From positions 3,968,001-4,032,000 of the forward strand of contig JAUKUA010000005.1 in assembly GCA_030549175.1 (NCBI GenBank): DNA of 64,000 nt, read 5' to 3'. The position numbers and the translations under genes were made by a program. The notes under the pieces are model-generated. The model ran no database searches. It worked only from the letters and a program-made list of their open reading frames with translations, and was not told the DNA's origin. How positions within the stretch are numbered: position 1 is the stretch's first letter; each line of letters starts with the position of its first letter. Below are positions 33,538 through 42,932 of the stretch, in pieces. The DNA is from Lasiosphaeris hirsuta. Lineage: Eukaryota; Ascomycota; Sordariomycetes; Sordariales; Lasiosphaeriaceae.

Positions 33538-33868
33538 ATGATGTCTTTTGAGGAGACCGATGACAACATTCAAAGTCCCAGCCCAACTTGGACTGTCAAT
33601 GGAAAGGTACCTTACATCATCACTATTAGGTAGTATCTAGCATTCTTTTCAAATCAAAGCGGGTTTTCATCCATGTCACAGGCGGCTGGAGAGATCGCAT
33701 CCGAAACTATACCCAGCATGCCGCAACAGTGCAGTAAGTGACTTCTATCCGAAGAATTGAAGCTGAATGCAAACATGTCTTTCGTTTGATGCGTCTTCTA
33801 ATAACTATCACGCCAAACTTGAAGCTAAGCTCAGTCCCCTTGGCCAAACCTGGGCAGCCGGAGCCTGA
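33538..33868 (+). CDS. Small protein (54 aa), three-exon candidate gene
   Basis: Proposed exons are 33538-33606, 33682-33733 and 33825-33868 (165 nt). The donors are GTACC and GTAAGT and the acceptors CACAG and TTGAAG, with a CTAATAAC-type branch site in the second intron. A TATATAA box sits about 75 bp upstream of the ATG. The protein starts MMSFEETDDNIQSPSP and ends SPLGQTWAAGA. It is acidic at the N terminus and has no signal peptide or membrane helix. No family was recognised. Three tiny exons that stay in frame, together with a well-placed TATA box, argue for a real gene, but the evidence is modest and each exon is too short to be convincing alone. Confidence 0.35.
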
Positions 33869-33981
33869 AATGAAATACCAGGGATCCTTCAACATCAAAG
33901 GTAGTAATATGCAGCCCCATTATCTGAATACTCTTCCCCCTTCACTGGCGGCAGCATTCCCAACTCGAAACGGTCCCTTTC

Positions 33982-35100
33982 TCAAGGTGCCGCCGTGCTG
34001 AAGATGGCTTGGCCACTCGTCGTCATCGCCGAGCTAGCAAGTTCGGGTCTTGCGGTAGAGCTTACCACGCTTGACGTCTTGCTCTTCTTCTTGCACTTGC
34101 GGGTCGACGACGGGGCAGATGATGCAGCGGAAGAGGCAGCTGATGATGCCACTGAAGAGGCGGCCGAGGAAGCTGCTGAAGATGCTGCGGACGAGGCAAC
34201 TGACGAGACAACCGACGATGCGATTGAAGAGGCAGCTGAAGAGGCAACTGATGAGGCTGCCGACGATGCGGCCGAGGATACAGCCGAGGACACAGCTGAA
34301 GAGGCGGCTGAGGAAGCTGCTGAAGATGTTGTCGAAGAGGCAGCTGAAGAGGCAACTGAAGAGGCAGCCGAGGATACCGCCGACGATGCTACTAAGGACG
34401 CAGCCGACGATGCGGCAGAAGAGGAGGGGGGTGCGGTAGACGATGCCACAGGCTCCTCAGAGCACGTCTTGGTCGAGGTTTCGACAAGGGGAGGCTGGCA
34501 TTCCAGCGGCTTCATTGCGATCTCTCTGATCTCGACGACGGCATCGTTGGGGTCGTTGCGCCAGGTGATGGTGAATACAACATCTCCGGTGAAATCGGCG
34601 GTAAAGCTGAGCGAACCGAACGTGACCCATCCCGCCGTGTTGCCAGAAAAGATGTTCTGGTCGAAGAGTCTGCGGTTCCTGTCGAGGGTTTCGACGTAGA
34701 CCTCGATGGTGTCGACAGCGTTCCGGACGTTTCGCATCTGATACAAGACATCAAAGTCGTACTCGACACCGTCCTGGATGCTGACGACCTGGTTGAGGAA
34801 GGTACGGCAGTATCCGCTATGCGTCTTGGGACAGGTGCTCCGGATATAGTAGCCAATGTCCTCTTCGTAGCGCATGTCCAACAAACCGTCGCCGGGAATA
34901 CTGTCGGCCTTGCCCCAGTTTCCTGCTCCCTTTACGGGGGCGTAGTAGTTTGCAGGAGCGAGGTCGCCATTTTGCCACCGGCTATTCGCGATCAGGGCGT
35001 CTTTGCAGTCGATGCAGTCGGCGGCAACCGTCACGGCCATGCACACCAGTGCCGCGAGTCCCGAGAGCTGGAGCTGGAGCTGGATCTGGAGCTTCATCAT
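33982..35100 (-). CDS. Secreted protein with Ser/Ala-rich repeat tail
   Basis: One exon. I start at the Met of MMKLQIQLQLQLSGLAAL because a signal peptide follows directly (ending near VTVAADC); an upstream in-frame Met at 35217 would bury it. The mature N-terminal domain, about residues 28-215, has paired Cys (CIDC, TCPKTHSGYC, ECQPP). Its YDFDVLYQMRNV and FTADFTGDVVFTITW stretches suggest a beta-sandwich resembling carbohydrate-binding modules. Residues about 235-335 are a near-perfect low-complexity run of ASSAASS units, likely O-glycosylated, followed by a KCKKKSK basic patch. There is no clear GPI signal. A cell-wall-associated or adhesive role is plausible. The repeat DNA is open in other frames, which creates spurious antisense frames. 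Confidence 0.7.
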   Translation of the reverse strand: MMKLQIQLQLQLSGLAALVCMAVTVAADCIDCKDALIANSRWQNGDLAPANYYAPVKGAGNWGKADSIPGDGLLDMRYEEDIGYYIRSTCPKTHSGYCRTFLNQVVSIQDGVEYDFDVLYQMRNVRNAVDTIEVYVETLDRNRRLFDQNIFSGNTAGWVTFGSLSFTADFTGDVVFTITWRNDPNDAVVEIREIAMKPLECQPPLVETSTKTCSEEPVASSTAPPSSSAASSAASLVASSAVSSAASSVASSAASSTTSSAASSAASSAVSSAVSSAASSAASSVASSAASSIASSVVSSVASSAASSAASSAASSVASSAASSAASSAPSSTRKCKKKSKTSSVVSSTARPELASSAMTTSGQAIFSTAAP

Positions 35101-35585
35101 GATGGTCGAGGCGAAAAGAGGATGAAGAAAAACAAGAGAAGACTGATCGGGACAACACGAAGGAGGGCGATGGATGGTGCTTTGCATATGGCCCGCGTCT
35201 TGACTCAACATCTGCATAAGGGGTAAAGGCTGATAATCTTAAACCCCCAGCATAATTTGCCGTAATAGTGGACGCTATTGATAGTAGTATTATGGGTCTG
35301 AAGAGTAGAATCGGTAACCATTGGTCCCAGCCGGGATCTGCTACAAGGGACCACCGTGAATGGCAGCAGGAGTTACAAACTAGCGCTGATAAAAGGGATG
35401 GAAAGCCAACCCGCAGAGGATTAGTGCCTGTGGAGCAAAACTCGAAAAGGATTACTAGTGCCTGTCTAGTCCCCATTGAAATCACTCGAGCGATGATGAT
35501 CCTGTCGGGCAAGATGCTGGGCATCGGCAAATGCTCTCATATTTTCTTGAATAGATGCTAACTATCGACTCTTGATTCCAGTCTT
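35101..35585. other. Intergenic, presumed promoter of the Ser/Ala-rich protein gene
   Basis: This is the 5' flank of the minus-strand gene at 33982-35100 and the 3' flank of the gene at 35586-36011. No separate gene is supported. Confidence 0.45.
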
Positions 35586-36011
35586 TTACGGCTGCGCCGG
35601 CTGTTGCGACCGCTGGTACGTGAGCTTGGAATACCGAGTGACGGCGTCCTCGGGCATGCCGGAGATGATCAGAATTCCACCCTTGATCAGAGTCAGGTTT
35701 CCGTGCTTGCCAGCCCATCCGTAGTTCTTCCGTCCGTCGGTGCTGCGAGCCAGCTCTTCGGCCACCTCGGCCGCACAGTACTCGGAAACGCCGTAAATGA
35801 CGGCCAGTTTGTGCTTGGTGTCCAACGTCATTTCCGTACCCTCGGCGATATACGGCCGGCAAGCCGTGTCGAAGTCTTGCCAGCACGGCGCCGGGGGGTA
35901 GTATCCATGTGCGACTTCCGGGTCGCGTGCCGGAGAGCAGCGCTTCGAGAGTTGTGAAGCGAAAGCGCTGGAGGCAAGCGTCGCAACAGAAACCATTGGA
36001 AGGAGATGCAT
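35586..36011 (-). CDS. Small secreted protein (141 aa), unrecognised
   Basis: One exon. Residues 1-18 (MHLLPMVSVATLASSAFA) form a signal peptide, followed by a possible KR processing site (SQLSKR). The mature protein has four cysteines (KRC, APC, TAC, SEYC), enough for two disulfides, and an aromatic-rich HGYYPPAPCWQDFD segment. It has one NxT glycosylation site (GNLTL). No family was recognised. Size, signal peptide and Cys content fit a fungal secreted effector or surface protein. It sits in tandem, same strand, with another secreted protein gene downstream. There is no sign of damage. Confidence 0.6.
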   Translation of the reverse strand: MHLLPMVSVATLASSAFASQLSKRCSPARDPEVAHGYYPPAPCWQDFDTACRPYIAEGTEMTLDTKHKLAVIYGVSEYCAAEVAEELARSTDGRKNYGWAGKHGNLTLIKGGILIISGMPEDAVTRYSKLTYQRSQQPAQP

Positions 36012-36693
36012 CGTAGCGTGCTAAATATTGTTGGATTGATGGAATCCGGAATGGTGCGAGTTATGTTCAGTACTGGGATGCGCAGCTGTGTCTGCAAATA
36101 CTACAACTCCCACTCGGTCATGAACACTAACACTGCCGTGGGCTTGGCCATTTATAGTATTTTGCCAATTTCACACCTTTCTAGCCCTCAAGGAGACAAA
36201 ATCGGAGCAGGAGCGAATTGGATCATGAAAGCAACGCAATTACTTTATTTATATTGTGAATGGCAATCTAAAAGCACCCCAGCCTCACATTCCCCGCTTG
36301 AGTTCTGACGCCAAGTCTAATTTTAGCGAATGCCATCGTGCTACCTAGGCGTGATATCTCTTGGCGATGGCTTTCTTCAGCAGTAGTAGGAATACTCAAC
36401 CTTGCCTTATCTGCACCATTCATGAAACAAATAAAATCCTTACAACAGGGCTATCAATACCAATCCAATCGACCATTGCCCAAAAGTTGATGCTGCCTTT
36501 CCGTAGGTACCAAAGGTTCTCTCTAACCCGTTCTGCAAACTCATCACGAACCTTACCTACAGGTACCTACCTACCCTATCTACATCAGGACACCAGAAAA
36601 TAGCGCCCCACTTCATCGGCGACTGAAACCCGCGGAGACGACCCGCAACACGATACCATGACTGGGACAAACCCATAGAAGTATCAACATCGG
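36012..36693. other. Intergenic
   Basis: Upstream flank of the small secreted protein gene and downstream flank of the DUF7580-type gene. Around 36555-36580 there is a tract of TACC-type tetranucleotides (acctacaggtacctacctacc), a motif that recurs between genes in the window. No gene is supported. Confidence 0.45.
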
Positions 36694-38590
36694 CTACTCC
36701 GGGAGATACGAAGCCGTCTCAAGGATAAGCTCATATGTTGCCTGAACCGGGGCGACGACGGTTTCGTAAAAGGCGCGGCGAAACTCGGGATTCTCGAACC
36801 TCCGCTTGGTCTCGGACATTGGGAAGACAAACTTGACACACCGCTCAATGGCGTCGCCGTAGTTGTCGCCTATCTCGCTCCGAACTTCCTCCACTAGCCC
36901 CTTTACCCCCCATGCGCGGGATTCCCCGGGTATCGTCTCACAGCCGCCCGACTGGGCGGCTCTATATGCTGCTCTGAGATTGGCAAATGATGATTTCAAG
37001 CAGAGCTCGATGAGAAGAACACCGAGATCAAAGACTAAGCTGCGCATCACATCATCGAATCCGGCCCGTCGGTCTGCGGGTGTAGATGGTGGCGGTGGCG
37101 GTGAGGGCAGGAGGCAGGACACATAGGGATAGCGGGACATGAGGCATGGCCCGCCTGAGTCTTCTGCACTCGTGGCTGAGAAGACCTTGGCTTGCCAAGT
37201 GTCCCACCCCTCACCAACCCAAGGACTCCCACCGAGATGGAGGACGGACCAGCACAAGGCGGCCGCGATGCCGTACCTGTGTCTCATTGAGAGCGCCGGA
37301 GCGTCCATGTTTTTGTCCTTACCGATCAGGGCCCCTAGCTCCAGCGGCCGAGCAGCAACGGATAGCTGGTTTATCGCGTCGCTCAGCAAAAATCGCTGCT
37401 CGTCCCCTTCGCTCTGTGGATCATGTATGTATCCGGAAACCGCCCGCGCCCGTGGATGGGTGTGCTGCTGCGGCTGCAACCTGATTCGAGAGCAAATACC
37501 ACTAATCAGGGTCGATACTGGCGTTTCATAGCCGCTCGGTGTTTGATGAAAGACATGTCTTGTCTCTTCCATCTCCCCAAGTCTCGGTACAAAAAACTGC
37601 ATCTTCCCTTCCGGCGGAGTAGGCGGCGTTGTCTCGCTGGGTGGAGATGGCTTGAAGAGGACACCGATCTTGGAAGCCTTTGACCGGACCCAGGTCCTGG
37701 AAAGCCTGGAGGGTGGTGGCGAAGGTAGCTTGAGCTGAGCCACAGTGTCGGCCATCGTGATGTTTTCCACCCGTACCTCCAGCCTTCGCCAGACACTCAC
37801 TGGGGAGTTCGTCCCGCAAGAAATGGCCATCGGGATTCTCATGCTCGATTCGGCTTCGTAGACAGACCAGTCGAGGCCGATGACAACCTCGTGTGGCTGC
37901 AAACAGATACAACCCATGCCGGAGCTGAGTGCACGATAAAATGAACTCATTTGTCCCCGGATAACGTTGCATCTCTTGGGATCGAAGCGTCTGATCAGAC
38001 CCTGGGCCGCTTTCCCGACGCTTGTCGACGGGACTTCGGGCCGGCCTTGAAACAGGTCATCGAGCTCCCCGTTCCATTTTCTCAGTCCATCAATCAGCTC
38101 CCTGCGCCGACTTCTCTTGAACGTTCGTTTGACCTTTCGCCAGTCCGACCGAATCTTATCAAGGGGTTTCGCCGTCCTCTTTTTCTCTCAGCCATTTGAT
38201 TAGCAATCGGCTACCTGCAAAACATATTTCTAAGTCGGGCAGATGACGACTAACCTCACTTTGCTTCAGCATGTCGACATCTAGATTTCTATGCAGCTCC
38301 GAGGTGATGTGGCCAATGCAATCAAAGATGTTTAACAGTACGGTCTCCATGTCGGAAAATTTCTCCTTGATCGCAGCCTCTAGTTCTCTCCGGCTCGGAT
38401 TGCTTCCCAGTGGCAGTCCCATACGGTCTAGAGTGAGCTCAAGCCGTCTGAACTGCAGTGTAAGGTCTGTTTGGAAAGTCTTGATCTCGAACTGGTCGCC
38501 ATGGAAGGCGTCGAGGGCTTCGGAAAACTTGCCCAACGCCCAGATGGCAAGCGGTATGCCTCCGAGAACTAGGCCTACAACCTCGGCCAT
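36694..38590 (-). CDS. DUF7580-type fungal protein
   Basis: Two exons (38590-38255 and 38178-36694, 1821 nt) give 606 residues. The start MAEVVGLVLGGIPLAIWALG is the short hydrophobic N-terminal segment seen in many fungal HeLo-like and DUF7580 proteins. It is followed by helical, leucine-rich sequence (residues 20-180) and then by the C-terminal region with RYGIAAALCWSVLHLGGSPW and PYVSCL, near residues 430-495. The latter matches the conserved LA-SVLQLH-TPW block of DUF7580. The function is unknown; such proteins are numerous and variable in filamentous fungi and are suspected to act in signalling or non-self response. The intron acceptor (AAAAAG, with GCTAATC upstream) is the only one that keeps the frame. 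It is divergent from the zinc finger-GTPase gene, with start codons 384 bp apart. Confidence 0.75.
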
Positions 38591-38889
38591 GACTCTCAAA
38601 GCAGTCAACTGGTACGTAGCCTCGGGTCTCCCAAAGTGCACTGTGTAGATGGAGGACTCGGATTGCATCAGGCAGAAGTTCACGTCAGCGGAACAGTCGC
38701 TCTAGCGGTTTTTGGGTTGCCATTGAGATGGTGTTCCTGCCTAGGTAGGTATTATTCTTTCCTTTGGTGTTGGGCATTTATGTCGGGCACACAAAATTTC
38801 CCCTCTTCAGTCCAATAGACTGGCGAGCTTTCGACCAAGACCCCTCTCCAGTCTCTCAACCGCTCCGCACCGCTCAACAACCAACCCAG

Positions 38890-38925
<36 letters not shown>

Positions 38926-38974
38926 GGGTACCTTAATCTTTGGCGGCAACGCTCCCCTGACCGCCTGCGCTGCA
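38591..38974. promoter_or_regulatory. Divergent promoter region with (CA)16 microsatellite
   Basis: These 384 bp separate the DUF7580 start and the zinc finger-GTPase start. A (CA)16 dinucleotide run lies at 38891-38923, about 50 bp before the plus-strand ATG. No specific binding site is claimed. Confidence 0.45.
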
Positions 38975-41900
38975 ATGTCAGAAGTCCCAGTTCCTGCGTC
39001 GGGCTCAACCGTGTCTGAGCTGTTTCTTCAATGCATCGACTCTTTTAGCGCCGTTCTCGTGGCCCTTAGCGCGCGAGACTGCCTAGCAATCCGACTGGGA
39101 CAGGTCTCGAATGAATCATTTCTGGAGCAGTTTAACAAGTTGAGGGTGTGGGGGGACCAGACGAGCGCGACTCTTCCCGCTCAGGCTCGCGGATCACTCG
39201 ACGACACACTCCGCCATGACAGCGAGCTGAAGGATGTTGTCCTCGGCATTCTCCTCAGACTCAAGACACTGTTGGATAGAGGTACTACAGTTCGGAGAGC
39301 ACTGTTCGGAGCGCCGAATCCAATCCTTCCATCTTTTCCCTGCCACTGCTGAGAATCGCTCTAAATATCTAACCATCAATTGCAATTGCAGCCATTCCGA
39401 TAGCCGAAAGAAAGTTCGACGGGTCTCGCGGCTCGGATCAGGACTCGGTCAGTAGCGTTACAGACGACTCCAGCTCGGAAGACGACAACGACAACGACAA
39501 CGACAACGACAGCGACAGCGACAACGACAACGACAACGACAACGGCAACGAGAATGGCAGCGAGAGCGGCGAGAGTAATAGCAAGCGCCAGCGCCAGCGT
39601 CAGTGCCGGACCATACCCAAGATTACGTTCTTCACCCGACTCGTATTCGATCAGATACGGTCGCTCTATGACTTGTCGGCTCTTCTCCGCCGCCCAACCA
39701 TATCAAGCAAGTACATCCGTTCTATTGCGAAGCCGGCTGTGGATGTGCCAGAGTCTGAGACCATGATGTTGAGACGGGCGTTCCGTACCTTCGATTACAG
39801 GCACATCACCGAAAGATTTCTCCAATGGCGCGGCCAGACGAAAGCGGCTCAACGGATGGACCCGGAGAAAGAACGGCCGAGGGCGCTGGAAATCATCAAG
39901 AAGAGCGAGGCTTCTGCCGAGGGGGCCGCGTTGGGTAGGGGGGAGGACGAGACGGTGGTGGGCTGCTGTGAAGACACTCTTTGGCTATGCTGGCGCTTCA
40001 CAGAGGCCAACATGAGACGGAGAGAGCAGATTAGATACTGGACGGAACACCCTTACGACCCCAAAGACGGAAAGCCAGCCATTGCCGGCTCAGCAGCAGA
40101 GGTGGCCATGGATGGCGGCCAATTCCAACCCGAAAAGGCTCTGGTTGTGCCCCAGACGAAGAACACAGCCAGACCACCTGTTGTCGCCAGTGTCCTCCAC
40201 CCTGCGCAGCCAACATCCACGTCGGGGGCATCAAAGCGCAGTTTTTTCTCTACCGTCCCAATAACAGAGATCCATGAAACTGAGACCAATAACACCAGGC
40301 CACGAACTTTGTATACGCCGACAGAGGCCGACATGACTGACAAGAGAAGATGTACCGTGGTACCCAACCCTCCCAAGTCCTTCGAGAACAGATCTTCTTT
40401 CGAGTGCCCTTACTGCGGGACAAAGCTGAGCACGAAGAAGATGCAAAACAGACAATCGTGGAAGTAAGCCTTGGCCCGCTTTCTGGCATCTTTCCTTGGA
40501 TGCAAGCTAATCACCCCCTTCCTCTCCTTTATTACAGGCGCCATGTTTTCCGGGACCTTCGCCCCTATGTTTGCACCTTTGAGAACTGTCCGAATGCGGC
40601 CAAGCTATTTCTGACTCGGAACGACTGGGTGTACCACGAACTCCAGATGCACCGCCAGGAGTTCGTCTGCCGCGAGTGCAATGCCGTGTGCCCCGACCGC
40701 CCCAGTGCGCGTCGGCATCTCGAGGGCCACTACCAAGGCGCACTGTCGCCGTCACAGCTCTCAGCCATTTTGGACGTGTCGAGCCGCCCACCAAGCGAAA
40801 CCACCGAATGCCCTTGCATCGTGTGCGGAAGGAGTCTCCCACTTTCCGGGTTGCAGACACATCTCGCGACACACATGGAAGAAATCGCCCTCTTCGCGCT
40901 ACCCATGGCTGCGGCCGAGGTCGGAGAATCCCTCGCTTCCGGAAAGGCTGCAAAGTCGGCCTCTGCCAACTTACCGGATACAAGCGAGACAGACGGCGGT
41001 TCACGAGGCAACGATGCCGGAGATGACGTCCTCGCTCCCAATCCCCCAAACACAGATTCTCCTAACACACACACCCAAGATTCTGCAGTCCCACAAGGGG
41101 GTATTACGCAGACAGCAGTAGACTTTGAGAGGCTCCTGGCACAGAGAAACGATGAGTATGCTCTACGCGGAGGTATAACTTCATACGAGAACTCGGGCGT
41201 CAAACATGACTCTCGGCACATCGTCGTTGCGTTGATCGGTATGACCGGGGCCGGCAAAACGACATTTGCTAACGTTGCATCGGGCCAAAATGACCTGGTA
41301 GTTGGACACGGTGTTTACCCCTGTAATTGCACCTTCTATTATTCCAACCCGACACACCCCTTTTTCCGTGGTACCTACTGCCCGGACTGACGAGAGACGC
41401 AGGCACCAAAACCACACAAGAAGTTTCGTTTCAGCTCGACGGACGGCAAGTTACTCTGATAGACACGCCGGGGTTTGACAATGATGACTTGAGCGATACG
41501 GAAATCCTAGAATCCATCGTCGACCATCTCGTCAAGGTGTATAAGCGAGGCTGGCTCCTGGGCGGACTCATCATCTTTCACACTCTCACACTGAAGCTCT
41601 TTATTAATTCTCGTGCAATGAAGGAGTTCGCCAATGTCATTTGCAATATGCTCGAGGATGAAGAGTACAATGCAGTTGTAATTGCGGCAACCTTTGGGGA
41701 AAGACTCTGCGATCCAGATTTGGAGACCGAACGGATGGATCAGCTTCAGCAGCCGGGAAGTATTTATTTCACCATGTGCGAGAAGGGGGCTGTCGCCACG
41801 CGCCACAACAACACCCAGGCATCGGCCCACGCCATCATACGCTATATCGCAAATCGAGAGACAACCCTACGTATAGCGGAGCGAAGTCCACTTCTCAAGG

Positions 41901-41986
41901 CCGAGCGGGACAAGGGCTGGACAAGCAAGTGGGCAAACATAAGAGTGAGCTGCCTCATTGACCCATCTCACTTTCTCAATTTCTAA
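38975..41986 (+). CDS. C2H2 zinc-finger protein fused to an AIG1-like GTPase domain
   Basis: Four exons (38975-39281, 39392-40463, 40538-41322, 41403-41986; 2748 nt) give 915 residues. The N terminus (FLQCIDSFSAVLVALSARDC) is that of a common fungal C2H2 family. It is followed by an acidic Asp/Asn/Ser repeat coded by (GACAAC)n at about residues 130-160 and a KRQRQRQC basic patch. Zinc-binding motifs run from FECPYCGTKL, interrupted by intron 2, to CTFENC...HELQMH, FVCRECNAVC...HLEGH and CIVCGRSL...HLATH, about residues 448-600. After a linker comes a GTPase domain with P-loop GMTGAGKTT near 695 and LIDTPGFDNDD near 745. At the G4 position IAATFGERL replaces the usual ATTMWD, so nucleotide specificity may be lost. 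Intron 3 is the phase-1 intron shared by all GTPases here. The last exon may splice on beyond 41947; I kept the simple end. Confidence 0.75.
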
Positions 41987-42698
41987 GCTCCTTCGGTGCA
42001 AAAGTGGCCGGCTAATTCATCACAAAGAGGTGGGCAAGCTAGGTACCAGTTTCACAGGGCGGTGGACTGCCGGAATCAACTTTAGGTATCCTAGAAAGAG
42101 ATGGAAATTTGAAGGGTTCAGAAGCATGGAAGGCAGCTTAAATTACCAGTATCATGCCTAGAAGATCCATACGTACCTAGTAGGCGCCGGGCTTCGAGCC
42201 ACACCGGGAGGCCCCGGAGGCTCTACAGGTGTTATAAATTTGAACATTGGGTGGGCATAATCAATTCATAGGTAGGTAGGTAGGTAGGTAGGTAGGTAGG
42301 TAGGTAGGTGGGTATTCAGTCAGTACCGGCAGAAGAGTTCGTCATGCTGTGCCAAACGTTGGCGGGGCACATTGACATGTTTGAACTGGGCGGAGATGAA
42401 ACTTTAATCCCTTCTCGACATTCAAGAAAGCCATGAGATATGTACACGTTAAAAATTTCCCTCAAATACTTCAAGCTGTTCCAAGCCGTGGCTTGAAGAT
42501 CTAACGGAAGCAGTCTTGATGCCCATGGACCGAAGCCTGAGAATGCATGTTCTCCCTCCAATGATATCGCATCGCTAGGCATTGAATCACTGCTAGTGAT
42601 TTATTGTCAGTGTATGTACTATCAAAGCAGACTCTGAGCAATGGTAATTCTCATACAGGTGGGTACCTTACCTAGGCGTGGCAACATTTGGGACGAAA
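41987..42698. other. Intergenic with (TAGG)n tetranucleotide repeat
   Basis: A (GGTA)n run of about ten units lies at 42269-42309. The frame at 41958-42161 could be an alternative last exon of the zinc finger-GTPase gene but has no family signal. No other gene is supported. Confidence 0.5.
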
Positions 42699-42932
42699 TC
42701 AGCAATCCGAGGCGTAGCTTTGTCGCCCGCAGCAATCCTTGAAGCTGTTGGTGCCTCCCGAGGGGAGGGTGGTGTAGGTGCAATCGTCGAGATAGAAATT
42801 CCCTCCGGCAAAGCCGCAGCATGAACGGGTGGCGTCTACGGCATTGTAACTGCCGGACTTGCATTTACAGGCCAGCGCCGGGCTCATTAGTGCTGCCGTG
42901 ATAGCGAAGACCATGATGTTGAATAGTTGCAT
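42699..42932 (-). CDS. Small secreted cysteine-rich protein (77 aa)
   Basis: One exon. Residues 1-21 (MQLFNIMVFAITAALMSPALA) form a signal peptide. The mature peptide of about 56 residues has eight cysteines in the order C-x-C...CC...C...CC...C, with SCCGFAGG, DDCTY and KDCCGRQ visible, and ends in Cys. This is not the hydrophobin pattern, because the spacing is different and there is no long hydrophobic stretch. Four disulfides are expected. It is an effector-like or antimicrobial-like candidate; no family was recognised. The next 2.9 kb upstream contain no gene, so it is isolated, with a (TAGG)n repeat in its 3' flank. Confidence 0.65.
   Translation of the reverse strand: MQLFNIMVFAITAALMSPALACKCKSGSYNAVDATRSCCGFAGGNFYLDDCTYTTLPSGGTNSFKDCCGRQSYASDC

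Noticed and set aside
33995..34699. 234-codon acidic Asp/Glu/Ala-rich frame on the plus strand
   Set aside because: It is the antisense of the Ser/Ala repeat of the secreted protein; repeat codons keep several frames open. No signal or family is present.
40507..41257. Minus-strand frames of 175-180 codons
   Set aside because: They are antisense to the zinc-finger exon, where Cys/His spacing shows the plus strand is coding.
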